From positions 3,844,001-3,908,000 of the forward strand of contig NZ_CP096829.1 in NCBI RefSeq assembly GCF_023272795.1: DNA of 64,000 nt, given 5' to 3'. Of this stretch, positions 8,885-16,988 are shown piece after piece. Source of the DNA: Flavobacterium humidisoli. Its GTDB lineage: Bacteria; Bacteroidota; Bacteroidia; Flavobacteriales; Flavobacteriaceae. The first letter of the stretch is position 1. Each line of letters begins with the position of its first letter. Under the pieces are notes generated by a model that saw only the letters and a list, made by a program, of their open reading frames with translations, made no database searches and was not told the origin of the DNA. The position numbers were made by a program, and so were the translations under genes.

Positions 8885-9212
8885 GCGAATTCAATTTTCT
8901 TCTAATAGCTGTAAATGTAAAATGTATAAGTCGTGATAAGAGAATAAAGGCAATTCTTAACACTGGGTATACAGCTAAAAATGAAGCACTAAGTTACGTT
9001 ATTTTTATCTATTTAAGTGAAAAACAAGTAAGGAAGAATCAATTAAAAATCTATTTTAATTTAACTTCGCTGATTATAGATTTTTAGAGACATTTAACTC
9101 CTTAGAATGACTACAGAATTATATCTGTTTCGTATTTTTTGAGTTATTTTATCAAGTTTTTAAAATAAGAAATACGTAGTTTTTAGTTTATTGTCGTTAG
9201 GAGGAATTTTAC
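8885..9212. other. Gene-free stretch of about 330 bp
   Basis: AT-rich spacer between two minus-strand genes. The part nearest 8884 should hold the promoter of the AraC gene (TACATTTTACATTTA read on the minus strand resembles a -7 region). I see no palindrome, RNA gene or coding remnant in the rest. Confidence 0.5.
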
Positions 9213-10337
9213 TTATTGTGGCTTTTTCATAATTGGTATGAATGTATAGACTGCATAAGTATGACCTCTGAATTTGATATTTTTTCTGTACTGGTCGTTA
9301 ATCGATTTTAATTTTACAGCTGATGATTTAGAGACAAAGTTTAATTTTTGAAGTGTTAAATTGATATTTAGGTCTGAAACCCCCATTTCAATCATCTGTG
9401 CACTTAAGTTATCAGATTCTTTAGTAAAATTCATTTTGTGCACATCAATAGACACATTGTTAGCTTTTTTGTATTTTTTAGATTTTTCATAAAGTGTTTC
9501 TATATAATGTTTAGAAGCTCTATGGTTGAAATTAACTGTAGTTTCAGAATTGAGAAACTGTAGAAGATTAAGTTGGTCAATACTGTTTTTATCATCAATC
9601 GTAACAATGTCCTGTTTTTTAGTTCCAAGTTTGTAAATATTATGATCATATACAACCAACATATACGAATCGTTTAGAGGTAGGAAAAACTGCATTCCCT
9701 TTAACCCGTAATCTCTCTGACTGCAGACTTTCCATTTTCTTTTTTCTAAAAACTGATTGTAAAGTATTAAAGGATTATCTGAAATAATAAAAGGATTTGG
9801 AGTAGTATTTTTTAGGAGTTTGTATTTCAATTCTATAAGATCTGGTACAAGTTCTTTGGTAGATTTGAGTGAGTTAAGTTTTCCCTGATCACTCTGCTGC
9901 TCCTGTAATCCAGGAATCATATCAGTAGGTAAATTGCCTTCACTGATTTTAGACTTAGTGGTAAGAAGTTTTTGCTCAAAATTATTTAGAATTCCAAAAC
10001 GAATAGGATTTCGAAGGTCCAAAATAATCATGAAATGCAACATTTTAGAATGATTCAAACCTTTGGCAATTGGCAGTTTTTCTTTTTCCCACATTTCCCT
10101 GAAGATTGGGGCAGAATCTGTTTCCATTTTTGAAAGCCATTCTTCCAACTCGCCATCACGACCATAAAAGTAATCACTGCTAAGCTGTGAGGAGATTGGC
10201 ACATGACTTTTGAAAAGATTCAGTTGTGTGTTGAACATACCAATAGTTTTTTCATTATTTTCATAAGAGAAGAATCTCTGAAAAAACTGTGGTACAAAGT
10301 GCTGGTTTTTTGTGATCTTTTTTTTCTGATGAGCCAT
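9213..10337 (-). CDS. DUF4238 family protein
   Basis: 374-aa protein starting with KNQHFVPQFFQRFFS, the N-Q-H-[FY]-V-P-Q-F signature of DUF4238, followed by the N-terminal helical region (FREMW) and a central block with a TPNPFIISDNPLILYN motif, also typical of this family. The function of DUF4238 is unknown; members are scattered in accessory regions next to restriction and defence genes. Here it heads an AT-rich patch of uncommon genes. It has no signal peptide or membrane segment. An accessory role is plausible but not shown by this sequence. Confidence 0.8.
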   Translation of the reverse strand: MAHQKKKITKNQHFVPQFFQRFFSYENNEKTIGMFNTQLNLFKSHVPISSQLSSDYFYGRDGELEEWLSKMETDSAPIFREMWEKEKLPIAKGLNHSKMLHFMIILDLRNPIRFGILNNFEQKLLTTKSKISEGNLPTDMIPGLQEQQSDQGKLNSLKSTKELVPDLIELKYKLLKNTTPNPFIISDNPLILYNQFLEKRKWKVCSQRDYGLKGMQFFLPLNDSYMLVVYDHNIYKLGTKKQDIVTIDDKNSIDQLNLLQFLNSETTVNFNHRASKHYIETLYEKSKKYKKANNVSIDVHKMNFTKESDNLSAQMIEMGVSDLNINLTLQKLNFVSKSSAVKLKSINDQYRKNIKFRGHTYAVYTFIPIMKKPQ

Positions 10338-10402
10338 TTTAAATTCTGTTTATAAGTATTTGAAATTTGGTTCAATTTTTTAAAAAAAATTATCATCCCC
10401 TT

Positions 10403-10438
10403 GCTCGCGCGAGCGTCTCGCTTGTGAACGCAATCTAA
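10403..10438. repeat. GC-rich palindrome, accessory-island copy a
   Basis: Perfect 12-bp palindrome GCTCGCGCGAGC (10403-10414) followed by CGCTTGTGAACG and the shared flank TCTAAATATATAT. Its GC content stands out sharply in an AT-rich stretch. Related copies lie at 10522 and 10879. Confidence 0.7.
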
Positions 10439-10521
10439 ATATATATGGATTATTATCTTTTTAAAGATCTTTCATTTTACTAAATTTGTAGAGATTCTAT
10501 ACTTTGTGTTCACTAATGATA

Positions 10522-10535
10522 CGCTCGCGTTAGCG
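10522..10535. repeat. GC-rich palindrome, accessory-island copy b
   Basis: CGCTCGCGTTAGCG, an imperfect palindrome of the same kind as the copies at 10403 and 10879, immediately downstream of the 76-aa minus-strand gene. Confidence 0.6.
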
Positions 10536-10559
10536 GGGTATATTTAAGCCAATCAATAA

Positions 10560-10790
10560 CTATTCTATATAATTGATTTTTTTTTTTGCAAATTCACTAA
10601 TTAGATATGTTGAAGTAATATTTAAATCACTTCTATCTAATCCATATTTTTTAACATAGTTGTTGACAAACTCATATACTGTATTTTCTGCATCTGATAA
10701 TTTTTTAATGTTATCATTTTGATTTGAAGCATTAAACTCTTTTGCAAGATGATCATTTAGATCTTTTTCAAATTGTTCTATATTGCTCAT
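10560..10790 (-). CDS. Small hypothetical protein, 76 aa
   Basis: Short acidic-basic protein without signal peptide or membrane helix (MSNIEQFEKDLNDHLAKEF...). It is predicted largely helical and ends in AKKKINYIE. It lies between two copies of the GC-rich palindrome and upstream of the DUF4238 gene on the same strand. I do not recognise it. A good start context (ATG after an A/T-rich leader) and its fit in the gene row argue that it is real. A role as a small partner or immunity component of the neighbouring genes is possible but unsupported. Confidence 0.55.
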   Translation of the reverse strand: MSNIEQFEKDLNDHLAKEFNASNQNDNIKKLSDAENTVYEFVNNYVKKYGLDRSDLNITSTYLISEFAKKKINYIE

Positions 10791-10878
10791 GTTTTTTATT
10801 TTATAAGTTTTATATTAAATTTTATCAAAAAAATAATTTTAAAGTAACTTTACATAATTCAAATTTATAATATTTTCC

Positions 10879-10894
10879 TCGTTCACGTGAGCGA
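10879..10894. repeat. GC-rich palindrome, accessory-island copy c
   Basis: CGTTCACGTGAGCGAA resembles the palindromes at 10403 and 10522 and is followed by TCTAATATATATT, the same flank as copy a. It lies just downstream of the 222-aa membrane protein gene. Confidence 0.6.
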
Positions 10895-10908
10895 AGGTCT
10901 AATATATA

Positions 10909-11577
10909 TTAAAGTAATTCTTTTTTTAAATCATCGATAAAATATTGAAAATCTTTCAAGAAATCTGATATGACACTTTGATCATTATTTATCTCTTCCA
11001 ATGTATAGATTGTAATAATTAATTTCTCAAATGATTTACTTGTCTCATCCGCTTTTTTAATTAAATCTTCGTAAAAAATTGATTTGAAGTTATAATTAAA
11101 TAAGTGACCATAACGTTCACCATATGTAGCTATTAGTGCATAAAATTCATGAAAAATACGTGATTGTTCTATGATTTCATTAACTGCTACGTTATTATAA
11201 GGCAATCCATTATTTTTTTTATGTGTTGCTACTTTTAAATTTGTATTTGCGAGTGCCAAAGCTGATAGAATAGATGTCATTTTTGACGAAATAACTTCAT
11301 ATGCATCAAATTTCCTTATTAGAATATTTGTTTTTCTATTCTCCTCATTTGATTGTAAACCAATAAGGTAAGTCAGATAACTTAAAACAATTAAACTTAC
11401 AATATTTAAAAATATATTTAGTATTCCTCCAAAGTAATCTCCAAAGGCTCCCCACTTACTTATATCTTCTGAAATCGTATGATCATGAAAATAATAACAA
11501 AAAACAATAATTGGAATTAAAAATAAAAATGAAATGATGATAATTAAATAAGGATGTTTTTTTAGAATTGCTGTCAT
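10909..11577 (-). CDS. Two-helix membrane protein resembling putative phage abortive-infection proteins
   Basis: 222-aa protein with two N-terminal transmembrane helices (about residues 10-30 and 52-75) joined by a short loop containing W-G-A-F-G-D-Y-F-G-G-I-L-N. A G-x-F-G-D-[FY]-x-G-G-x-L-N segment between two helices is characteristic of the putAbiC/putative phage abortive infection family and of some two-TM defence effectors. The rest is a cytoplasmic helical domain (NEENRKTNILIRKFDAYEVI onward) of unknown fold. The match is a recollection of the motif, not a search result. The gene is single, AT-rich and followed by a GC-rich palindrome. Confidence 0.6.
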   Translation of the reverse strand: MTAILKKHPYLIIIISFLFLIPIIVFCYYFHDHTISEDISKWGAFGDYFGGILNIFLNIVSLIVLSYLTYLIGLQSNEENRKTNILIRKFDAYEVISSKMTSILSALALANTNLKVATHKKNNGLPYNNVAVNEIIEQSRIFHEFYALIATYGERYGHLFNYNFKSIFYEDLIKKADETSKSFEKLIITIYTLEEINNDQSVISDFLKDFQYFIDDLKKELL

Positions 11578-11766
11578 GATTTAATCAAAATTGTTACCTA
11601 ATGTTATTTGTATTATTATGAGAGGATTATGCAAACATAAATATAATTAAAAATAAAAATACGCGTATTTTTACTTAAATTTTATAAAATAAATTACGCG
11701 TAAAAAGATGCTCTTGGAAGAGTTTTACAAGATAGATTGTCTTTAATCTCACGCTCTAAAACAAAA

Positions 11767-11789
11767 AAGAGACTCAAATGAGTCTCTTT
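11767..11789 (-). terminator. Intrinsic terminator after the XRE gene
   Basis: AAAGAGACTCA and TGAGTCTCTTT form a perfect 11-bp stem with a two-base AA centre, 27 bp past the stop codon of the minus-strand XRE gene. On the minus strand the stem runs into TTTTTT. Confidence 0.8.
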
Positions 11790-11815
11790 CCAAAATCAAT
11801 ATATTTTATAAATAA

Positions 11816-12220
11816 TTACTTACCAATCAATTTCTCAAGCCTCGCCATCATTTCATCTTTTTCCTTCAACATTCTTTCATACAAAGCAATTTTTTCTTCG
11901 TGAAGTTTAATAAACTGATCAATTTGATTAATCGTTGAATTGTAGAATACTGAGGCAGGTTGTTGACAATTATCAAAAGTATTAGAAATAATATTTATCG
12001 CTTGCTCTTCATCAAAATTCTGAAAAGCTTCCACAGGAATTTTCAATACTGCTGAGATTTGTTTCAGCAGGCTGTCTTCAATTACATCTTTTTGCTCCAG
12101 CATAGAAATTTTCTTTTGGTTCCAATCTTCGCCCAGATCATAAGCCAATGCTTCCTGCTTTATGTTTAGCATTTCTCTAAAACGTTTTACGTTTCTTCCC
12201 TGATGTATTTTCTGTTCCAT
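11816..12220 (-). CDS. XRE-family helix-turn-helix regulator with C-terminal coiled coil
   Basis: 134-aa protein. Residues 1-70 form an XRE/Cro HTH (GRNVKRFREMLNIKQEALAYDL, then WNQKKISMLEQ). The C-terminal half ends in a charged helix (LHEEKIALYERMLKEKDEMM) that should dimerise as a coiled coil. I place the start at MEQKIHQG, four residues inside the longest frame, because the family usually begins there. It is divergent from the unknown gene at 12403 across 180 bp, so it may control itself or that gene. Cytoplasmic DNA-binding protein; ligand unknown. Confidence 0.85.
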   Translation of the reverse strand: MEQKIHQGRNVKRFREMLNIKQEALAYDLGEDWNQKKISMLEQKDVIEDSLLKQISAVLKIPVEAFQNFDEEQAINIISNTFDNCQQPASVFYNSTINQIDQFIKLHEEKIALYERMLKEKDEMMARLEKLIGK

Positions 12221-12402
12221 ACTAAATATCAATTTTTCTAAAAGATCAAAGATAAAGCCATTTGGCTAAAAATCATGAGTTTCAAAGATAAAAAAATATC
12301 GTAAAAAAGAGCTTTTTTTGTCAGAATATTATATCTGGTTTATGAATATATTATTCTTCTTAAAATACAGAATTTAGCTACAAAATTTTAAATTTATTAA
12401 CT

Positions 12403-12930
12403 GTGAAAAAAAATAAAACATTCTTCGAAACTTGTTTTTGGGCCGGAGATTCGGCAGAAAATCCATTTAAGGCAATTGATGCTTTTTTTGCTTTTGCTAA
12501 GCTTGATTATTACAAACAGATTTTAAGCGAAGTGGTAATTTACTGCTATAAACCAAAAGTCTACAAAGACGATAATCCTTCGGATGTTTTTATTTTGTAT
12601 TCGGTTCTCAAATCATTTCTCAGAGTTTGTTACTGTCTGCAGAAGAAAAGCAAAAAAAGGAAAGTGAGAGCGTCTTTACGCTCTGAAACAGTATTTCATC
12701 TTTCTTCCCTAACAAAGGAAGAATACAACAATCCTTTTATGGTATTTCAAAAAGCATTTGAATTAAAATCTCTCGAAGAGTTTGAAATGTTTCTATATCA
12801 AGTTCTTGAACTTTCATTGTCTCCTTATTCTATCGATTCTGACTCTGATTTAATGACGCCTTATATTTATTTAATCAAAATGCTCGATGCTGCAGAACTA
12901 CTAAGAGAAAGGGGAGTGGAGAAAATTTAG
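12403..12930 (+). CDS. Hypothetical protein with GTG start
   Basis: 175-aa protein, probably starting at GTG (12403), giving MKKNKTFFETCFWAGDS. No earlier ATG fits. It is alpha-helical, with a basic patch (KKSKKRKVR, about residues 80-88) and no signal peptide. It is divergent from the XRE regulator, an arrangement I have the impression recurs in flavobacteria, but I do not recognise a domain. The basic patch could contact nucleic acid. Function unknown. Confidence 0.65.
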   Translation: MKKNKTFFETCFWAGDSAENPFKAIDAFFAFAKLDYYKQILSEVVIYCYKPKVYKDDNPSDVFILYSVLKSFLRVCYCLQKKSKKRKVRASLRSETVFHLSSLTKEEYNNPFMVFQKAFELKSLEEFEMFLYQVLELSLSPYSIDSDSDLMTPYIYLIKMLDAAELLRERGVEKI

Positions 12931-13184
12931 TTTTTTATTGAGGATTTCTGATTAGTGCTAAATAATCTGTGCCCTTAAAACATTCATTTTTATATCTGTA
13001 ATTTCTATTTTATTTGAATTAATTTTGTCTAAGGTGTTAAGTAGAATTCAAAATTTATAACAACCTCAAGCGTTTAGGGAAAAATTGTGGAGAACGAATT
13101 AAAAACTGGATCCTAATAAATTCTAAAAACTGTATCTGTGTCTGCGAGAGTTAGATTTCTAGTTTTGCTAAAAAATATATAATA

Positions 13185-14111
13185 ATGAAGCCGAATCAAA
13201 ATCATATTTACATTGTTGGAAATGGCGTAATTGGAAAAGCTTTGGCGGTCGCTTTAATTCTGAATGAAAGAAAAGTGACCATTCTAAGAGGAAGTATTGA
13301 CAATCAGCCTGCAATTATTGAAAACATACAGGTAGAAATTGAAAATAAAATAATAGAGGCAGAGGTTGCTGTAAGTTCACTTTCTAACTTTGAAAGTCTT
13401 GACGGAATTATATTATTAACTAATAAATCATTTGGGAATAGTGTTCTTGCTGATAAACTGAAAAATAAAACGGGAAAATCTCCAATTGTTTTTCTTCAAA
13501 ATGGACTACATATTGAAAATAGTTTTTTAAACAAAGGCTTTGATGAGCTTTACAGATGTGTTTTATTAGCAACCAGCGAATCCTTAGAAAATAATAAAGT
13601 TAGATTTAAGCTAGTTGCCCCATCTCCAATTGGAATTGTAAAGGGCTCAAATGATATTCTGCAGCAAATTGTTGATGTACTCAACACCAGTCTTTTTTCA
13701 TTTAGAAACGAAAAAGATATTCAAACCATCATTTGGAAAAAAGTCATAAGTAACTGTGTGTTTAATTCTATCTGTCCTTTATTAGAAACAGATAATGGAA
13801 TTTTCCAACGTAATGAAGAAGTGCTGCAAATTGCACAAATGGTGATTAAAGAATGTTTGTCAGTGTCAAAAGAGTATGACATCAATTTAACAATGGAAGT
13901 TGTTTTAGAAAACATTCTGGCTATAAGTAAAATGTCTGACGGACAAAAAATATCAACCTATCAGGACATTCTAAACAAGAGAGAAACTGAGATAGAAACT
14001 ATGAATTTAGCTATTGCCGAATCAGCCATTTTGAAGGGAAATATAGCCGTGCCTGTTACTGCAATGCTTGGTCAATTAGTAAAAATAAAGTCCGAATTAT
14101 CAAGAAACTAG
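13185..14111 (+). CDS. Ketopantoate reductase-like (ApbA/PanE family) oxidoreductase
   Basis: 308-aa Rossmann protein beginning IYIVGNGVIGKALA, the G-x-G-x-x-G NAD(P) site. The middle helix WKKVISNCVFNSI holds the Lys and Asn of the ketopantoate reductase active site (K-x4-N), and the C-terminal helical domain is of normal length. Family members reduce 2-dehydropantoate in coenzyme A synthesis, but many paralogues act on other ketoacids. There is no pantothenate gene nearby, so the true substrate is open. Followed 15 bp later by a methyltransferase remnant. Confidence 0.8.
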   Translation: MKPNQNHIYIVGNGVIGKALAVALILNERKVTILRGSIDNQPAIIENIQVEIENKIIEAEVAVSSLSNFESLDGIILLTNKSFGNSVLADKLKNKTGKSPIVFLQNGLHIENSFLNKGFDELYRCVLLATSESLENNKVRFKLVAPSPIGIVKGSNDILQQIVDVLNTSLFSFRNEKDIQTIIWKKVISNCVFNSICPLLETDNGIFQRNEEVLQIAQMVIKECLSVSKEYDINLTMEVVLENILAISKMSDGQKISTYQDILNKRETEIETMNLAIAESAILKGNIAVPVTAMLGQLVKIKSELSRN

Positions 14112-14126
14112 TATTATCTCAGAATT

Positions 14127-14273
14127 ATGAATAGTAAACAAACCAGCCCTTGGAACGAAATACCTTTAGAGGATTACGAAAAGCATATGTCTCATAACTC
14201 AGTTGGTCAGCTAGAAGTTTTGAATTTATTGACAAAAAAATATCTAAATAAATTTTATATTCTACTAATTTAG
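14127..14273 (+). pseudogene. N-terminal remnant of a class I SAM-dependent methyltransferase
   Basis: A 48-codon frame begins MNSKQTSPWNEIPLEDYEKH and continues with SVGQLEVLNLL. This resembles the first 40 residues of small methyltransferases (W-x-x-I-P-L-x-D-Y-E-x-H-M ... V-x-Q-L-x-x-L), which precede the SAM-binding G-x-G loop. Here the frame ends after KKYLNKFYILLI at TAG, before any SAM motif, and the following bases are AT-rich non-coding. I read it as a truncated relic. The family call rests on the motif as I remember it. Confidence 0.5.
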
Positions 14274-14330
14274 TATACATTGCAATAATATTGAATTTAT
14301 TTCAAGATATTTGATAATTAAATTATTAAA

Positions 14331-15116
14331 ATGAGCAAAACGAAACCGTATGCTTTAATAACCGGTGCCAGCAAAGGCATTGGAAAATCTATTGCTTCTG
14401 AATTGGCGAAACAGGGGTATCCGCTATTGCTTGTAGCAAGGAGTGGGGAGGAGTTAAAAGTACTATCTGATGATCTTCAAATTAAATACGGAATCAGTAC
14501 GGCTGTTTTATCCATTGATCTTTCGGTAAATGGCGCATCGCAAAAAGTAACCGATTGGATAAAAATGAATAACTATCCGATTGGCATTTTAGTTAACAAT
14601 GCGGGTTATGGTGTCTGGAGAGATTTTAGTCAGTCTTCTTTAACCGATCAGCTTGGTATGATGCAACTTAATATGAATGTTGTTGTAGAACTTTCGCATT
14701 TATTAATACCCATACTTTCGCAAGAAAAACAAGCCTACATTTTAAATATATCGAGTACGGCTGCTTATCAGGCTGTGCCAACGCTGGCTGTTTATTCGGC
14801 TACAAAAGCTTTTGTTTTATCTTTTACGCGTGCCCTGCGTTTCGAACTTTCCCAAACTTCAATTTCAGTAACTTGTTTTAGTCCAGGTCCAGTTGATACT
14901 GGTTTTGCCGCAAGAGCGGGTTTAAGTGCTCTAAACAAGATGGCTGAAAAGTTTAATATGCAGCCAGATGAAGTGGCAAAAATGGCTGTAAAAGCCATGT
15001 TCAGCAAAAAATCAGAAGTTATTCCAGGTTTTACCAATCTCATTTCGGTTTATGCCAATCGTGTACTGCCAAAGGCTTTCATCGAAAAAACGGCAGCTGG
15101 GATTTATAAAATTTAA
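14331..15116 (+). CDS. Short-chain dehydrogenase/reductase (SDR)
   Basis: 261-aa classical SDR. The cofactor site TGASKGIG is at residues 12-19, the NNAG motif at about 88-91, the catalytic Ser in NISSTA and Tyr-x-x-x-Lys in YSATK around residues 155-159. NADP use is likely from the RSG after strand 2. It resembles DltE-like SDRs of unknown substrate. The poly-Cys leader lies directly downstream under its own promoter, so the SDR need not share that regulation. Confidence 0.93.
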   Translation: MSKTKPYALITGASKGIGKSIASELAKQGYPLLLVARSGEELKVLSDDLQIKYGISTAVLSIDLSVNGASQKVTDWIKMNNYPIGILVNNAGYGVWRDFSQSSLTDQLGMMQLNMNVVVELSHLLIPILSQEKQAYILNISSTAAYQAVPTLAVYSATKAFVLSFTRALRFELSQTSISVTCFSPGPVDTGFAARAGLSALNKMAEKFNMQPDEVAKMAVKAMFSKKSEVIPGFTNLISVYANRVLPKAFIEKTAAGIYKI

Positions 15117-15143
15117 TTTTTTTAGAAAAAAACAGAAAAAAAA

Positions 15144-15174
15144 TTTTGGCAAATAATAAATTATATTACATTTG
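15144..15174 (+). promoter_or_regulatory. Bacteroidota-type promoter of the cysteine leader
   Basis: -33 region TTTTGG (15144-15149) and -7 region TACATTTG (15167-15174) fit the TTTG / TAnnTTTG consensus, with 18 bp between the TTTG and the TA. Transcription should begin near 15181, about 20 nt ahead of the leader ATG. Confidence 0.65.
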
Positions 15175-15201
15175 CATAAATGTCTACTAATTCTATAGAG
15201 T

Positions 15202-15288
15202 ATGTCTAATAATAGAAATATGTTTAATTTACCTAAAGGTCGAATGCACGCAAACATGCGAATGTGTTGCTGTTGTTGTTGCTGCTAA
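15202..15288 (+). CDS. 28-residue leader peptide ending in seven cysteines
   Basis: A short frame starting MSNNRNMFNLPKG reads through a Met/His/Arg segment (RMHANMRM) into seven consecutive Cys codons (TGT TGC TGT TGT TGT TGC TGC) and then TAA at 15286-15288. It has its own promoter and lies 51 bp upstream of the PhyH gene. An uninterrupted Cys run just before the stop is the hallmark of a regulatory uORF sensing Cys-tRNA supply: ribosomes would stall when cysteine is low. No clear terminator hairpin follows, so coupling could be translational or through other RNA structure. An alternative start is the internal ATG at 15220. Confidence 0.75.
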   Translation: MSNNRNMFNLPKGRMHANMRMCCCCCCC

Positions 15289-15339
15289 TCTTTCGGAAAA
15301 TTATAAACACTATTATTTCAATTATTAAATATATTTATC

Positions 15340-16146
15340 ATGGTATCTTCTTATAAAACTTTTACACTTGCTAATCAATTAACTAACGAGCAAATTGCCT
15401 TTTTTAACGAACATGGTTTTATCCATTTCAAAAAATTTATAAATCCAGAAACTGTTTCCTCAATCATTGATGCCTCCAAACAAGTAGAGCAAAAATGGAT
15501 AGACAATGAACTTCAAAAAGTAAATGGTGTTCCAATTAAATACGGAAAAGATTTGGATGGTTCTCCAATTGTACAGCGTTTTGCTTTTATCAATCAGCAT
15601 CATCAAACCTTAAGCGGCCTTTTATTGGATCCAAGATTTAATGGTTTATTGCCATTGGCAGGCGATGGTGCAAGATTGGGAACCGAAGAAAAAGACGGAA
15701 TGGTTTTCAATCATTATATTAATGGGCCAGAAAGTAAGTTTACCAAAATGGGCTGGCATACAGATGGTTTGAGAGATATTTTTTATGGTGGAAAATTAAA
15801 CCCGATGTTAAATGTGGGTATTCATTTAAGCACTTTAAAACCAGAAAACGGTGGCCTTAAAATCATTCCGGGCACGCACAAGCAAAGCATTTACCAGATG
15901 CTTTTCCGTAAAAAATACTTTTTAGATAATAATCCTGATCCTCAGGAAGTTTCTATTAATCCAGAAGCAGGCGATTTAACCATTCACGATGGACGTTTGT
16001 GGCACAGAGTTGCACAATCCTCTATCCGTGGCGAAGAGAGTAGAAGGAGAGTTATTTATATTCCGATTATAGCAGGAAAATATGCTCCTAAAAACGAGAA
16101 TAGCCCAACGGTTTTCTATCAACGTTTTGCGGGTATTGTTAAATAA
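15340..16146 (+). CDS. Phytanoyl-CoA dioxygenase (PhyH)-like Fe(II)/2-oxoglutarate oxygenase
   Basis: 268-aa protein with the PhyH layout: ITN-terminal EQIAFFNEHGFIHFKKF, the iron ligands H-x-D in GWHTDG (about residue 140) and the distal His in TIHDGRLWHR (about 215-220), with Arg residues of the 2-oxoglutarate site following. Non-haem iron hydroxylases of this family act on lipids, amino acids or antibiotics. It stands behind the Cys-rich leader and before a CDP-alcohol phosphotransferase and GtrA, hinting at lipid or head-group modification. The substrate is not known. Confidence 0.85.
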   Translation: MVSSYKTFTLANQLTNEQIAFFNEHGFIHFKKFINPETVSSIIDASKQVEQKWIDNELQKVNGVPIKYGKDLDGSPIVQRFAFINQHHQTLSGLLLDPRFNGLLPLAGDGARLGTEEKDGMVFNHYINGPESKFTKMGWHTDGLRDIFYGGKLNPMLNVGIHLSTLKPENGGLKIIPGTHKQSIYQMLFRKKYFLDNNPDPQEVSINPEAGDLTIHDGRLWHRVAQSSIRGEESRRRVIYIPIIAGKYAPKNENSPTVFYQRFAGIVK

Positions 16147-16300
16147 TTATGCTGATTGTTCTCGCATTTAGTTATCTGGTTAGATCAGGTAAGCTAAAAA
16201 GTACCACAGATTTTTTTAAAAATACGCAGCGAAAAATCAAATTTAAAATTGCAAAAGTAGAATTGGCTATACTGTCAGGGTTACAAATATTGGGCTAATA

Positions 16301-16987
16301 ATGGGAAAAGAAATACAGGAGGAGGAATATAGTACAATTGCACAAAGAACATTTTCTGACCGTAAGCGAACTAATATTTTAAAAAGAGCAGAACAGTTAA
16401 CGATTGTATTTTTGCTTCCAAAAGTGCCTAAATTCATTTCACCCAACTTGCTCACTTTGATAGGGACGCTTGGTTCGGGATTGGTTTTTTTAGCTTTTGT
16501 TTTAGGAACTTATTTGACAAACGGGTATTTGCTTTTGGGTATTATCGGATTGGCTATAAATTGGTTAGGCGATTCTTTAGACGGAAGATTGGCTTATTAT
16601 AGAAATATTTCGCGCCGCTGGTATGGTTTTGCACTCGATATTATTGCCGATTGGATTGGTATTGTACTGATAGGCTTTGGCTATTACATTTATGCTGAAA
16701 ACGGCACGCAAATAATAGCCTTTGCTTTTGTAGCGTTGTATGGTTGGTCTATCATCATCAGTCAGTTGCGCTACAAAATTACAGATGAATACAGTATAGA
16801 TTCTGGCTTTGTTGGTCCAACAGAACTTCGATTTATTATTGCTTTAATTTTAATTATAGAAGTTTTATTTCCTGGATCAATTGCCTATTTGGCTGGCTTA
16901 ATTACAGTTATATTACTTCTAATCAATGTTATTGATAGTGCAAAACTTTTAAAGCTAGGCGATTTAAAAGATAAAAACCAAGGCTGA
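16301..16987 (+). CDS. CDP-alcohol phosphatidyltransferase family membrane protein
   Basis: 228-aa integral membrane protein with the CDP-alcohol phosphotransferase core GDSLDGRLAYYRNISRRWYG followed by FALDIIAD. Three of the four catalytic aspartates are visible as D-x2-D-G and D-x3-D. The usual A-R of D-G-x2-A-R is A-Y here and the spacer to the next Gly is nine residues rather than eight. Members condense a CDP-linked lipid or alcohol with an alcohol or phosphate acceptor in phospholipid synthesis. It is followed by gtrA 1 bp later, so they are an operon. Substrate undetermined. Confidence 0.8.
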   Translation: MGKEIQEEEYSTIAQRTFSDRKRTNILKRAEQLTIVFLLPKVPKFISPNLLTLIGTLGSGLVFLAFVLGTYLTNGYLLLGIIGLAINWLGDSLDGRLAYYRNISRRWYGFALDIIADWIGIVLIGFGYYIYAENGTQIIAFAFVALYGWSIIISQLRYKITDEYSIDSGFVGPTELRFIIALILIIEVLFPGSIAYLAGLITVILLLINVIDSAKLLKLGDLKDKNQG

Positions 16988-16988
16988 A

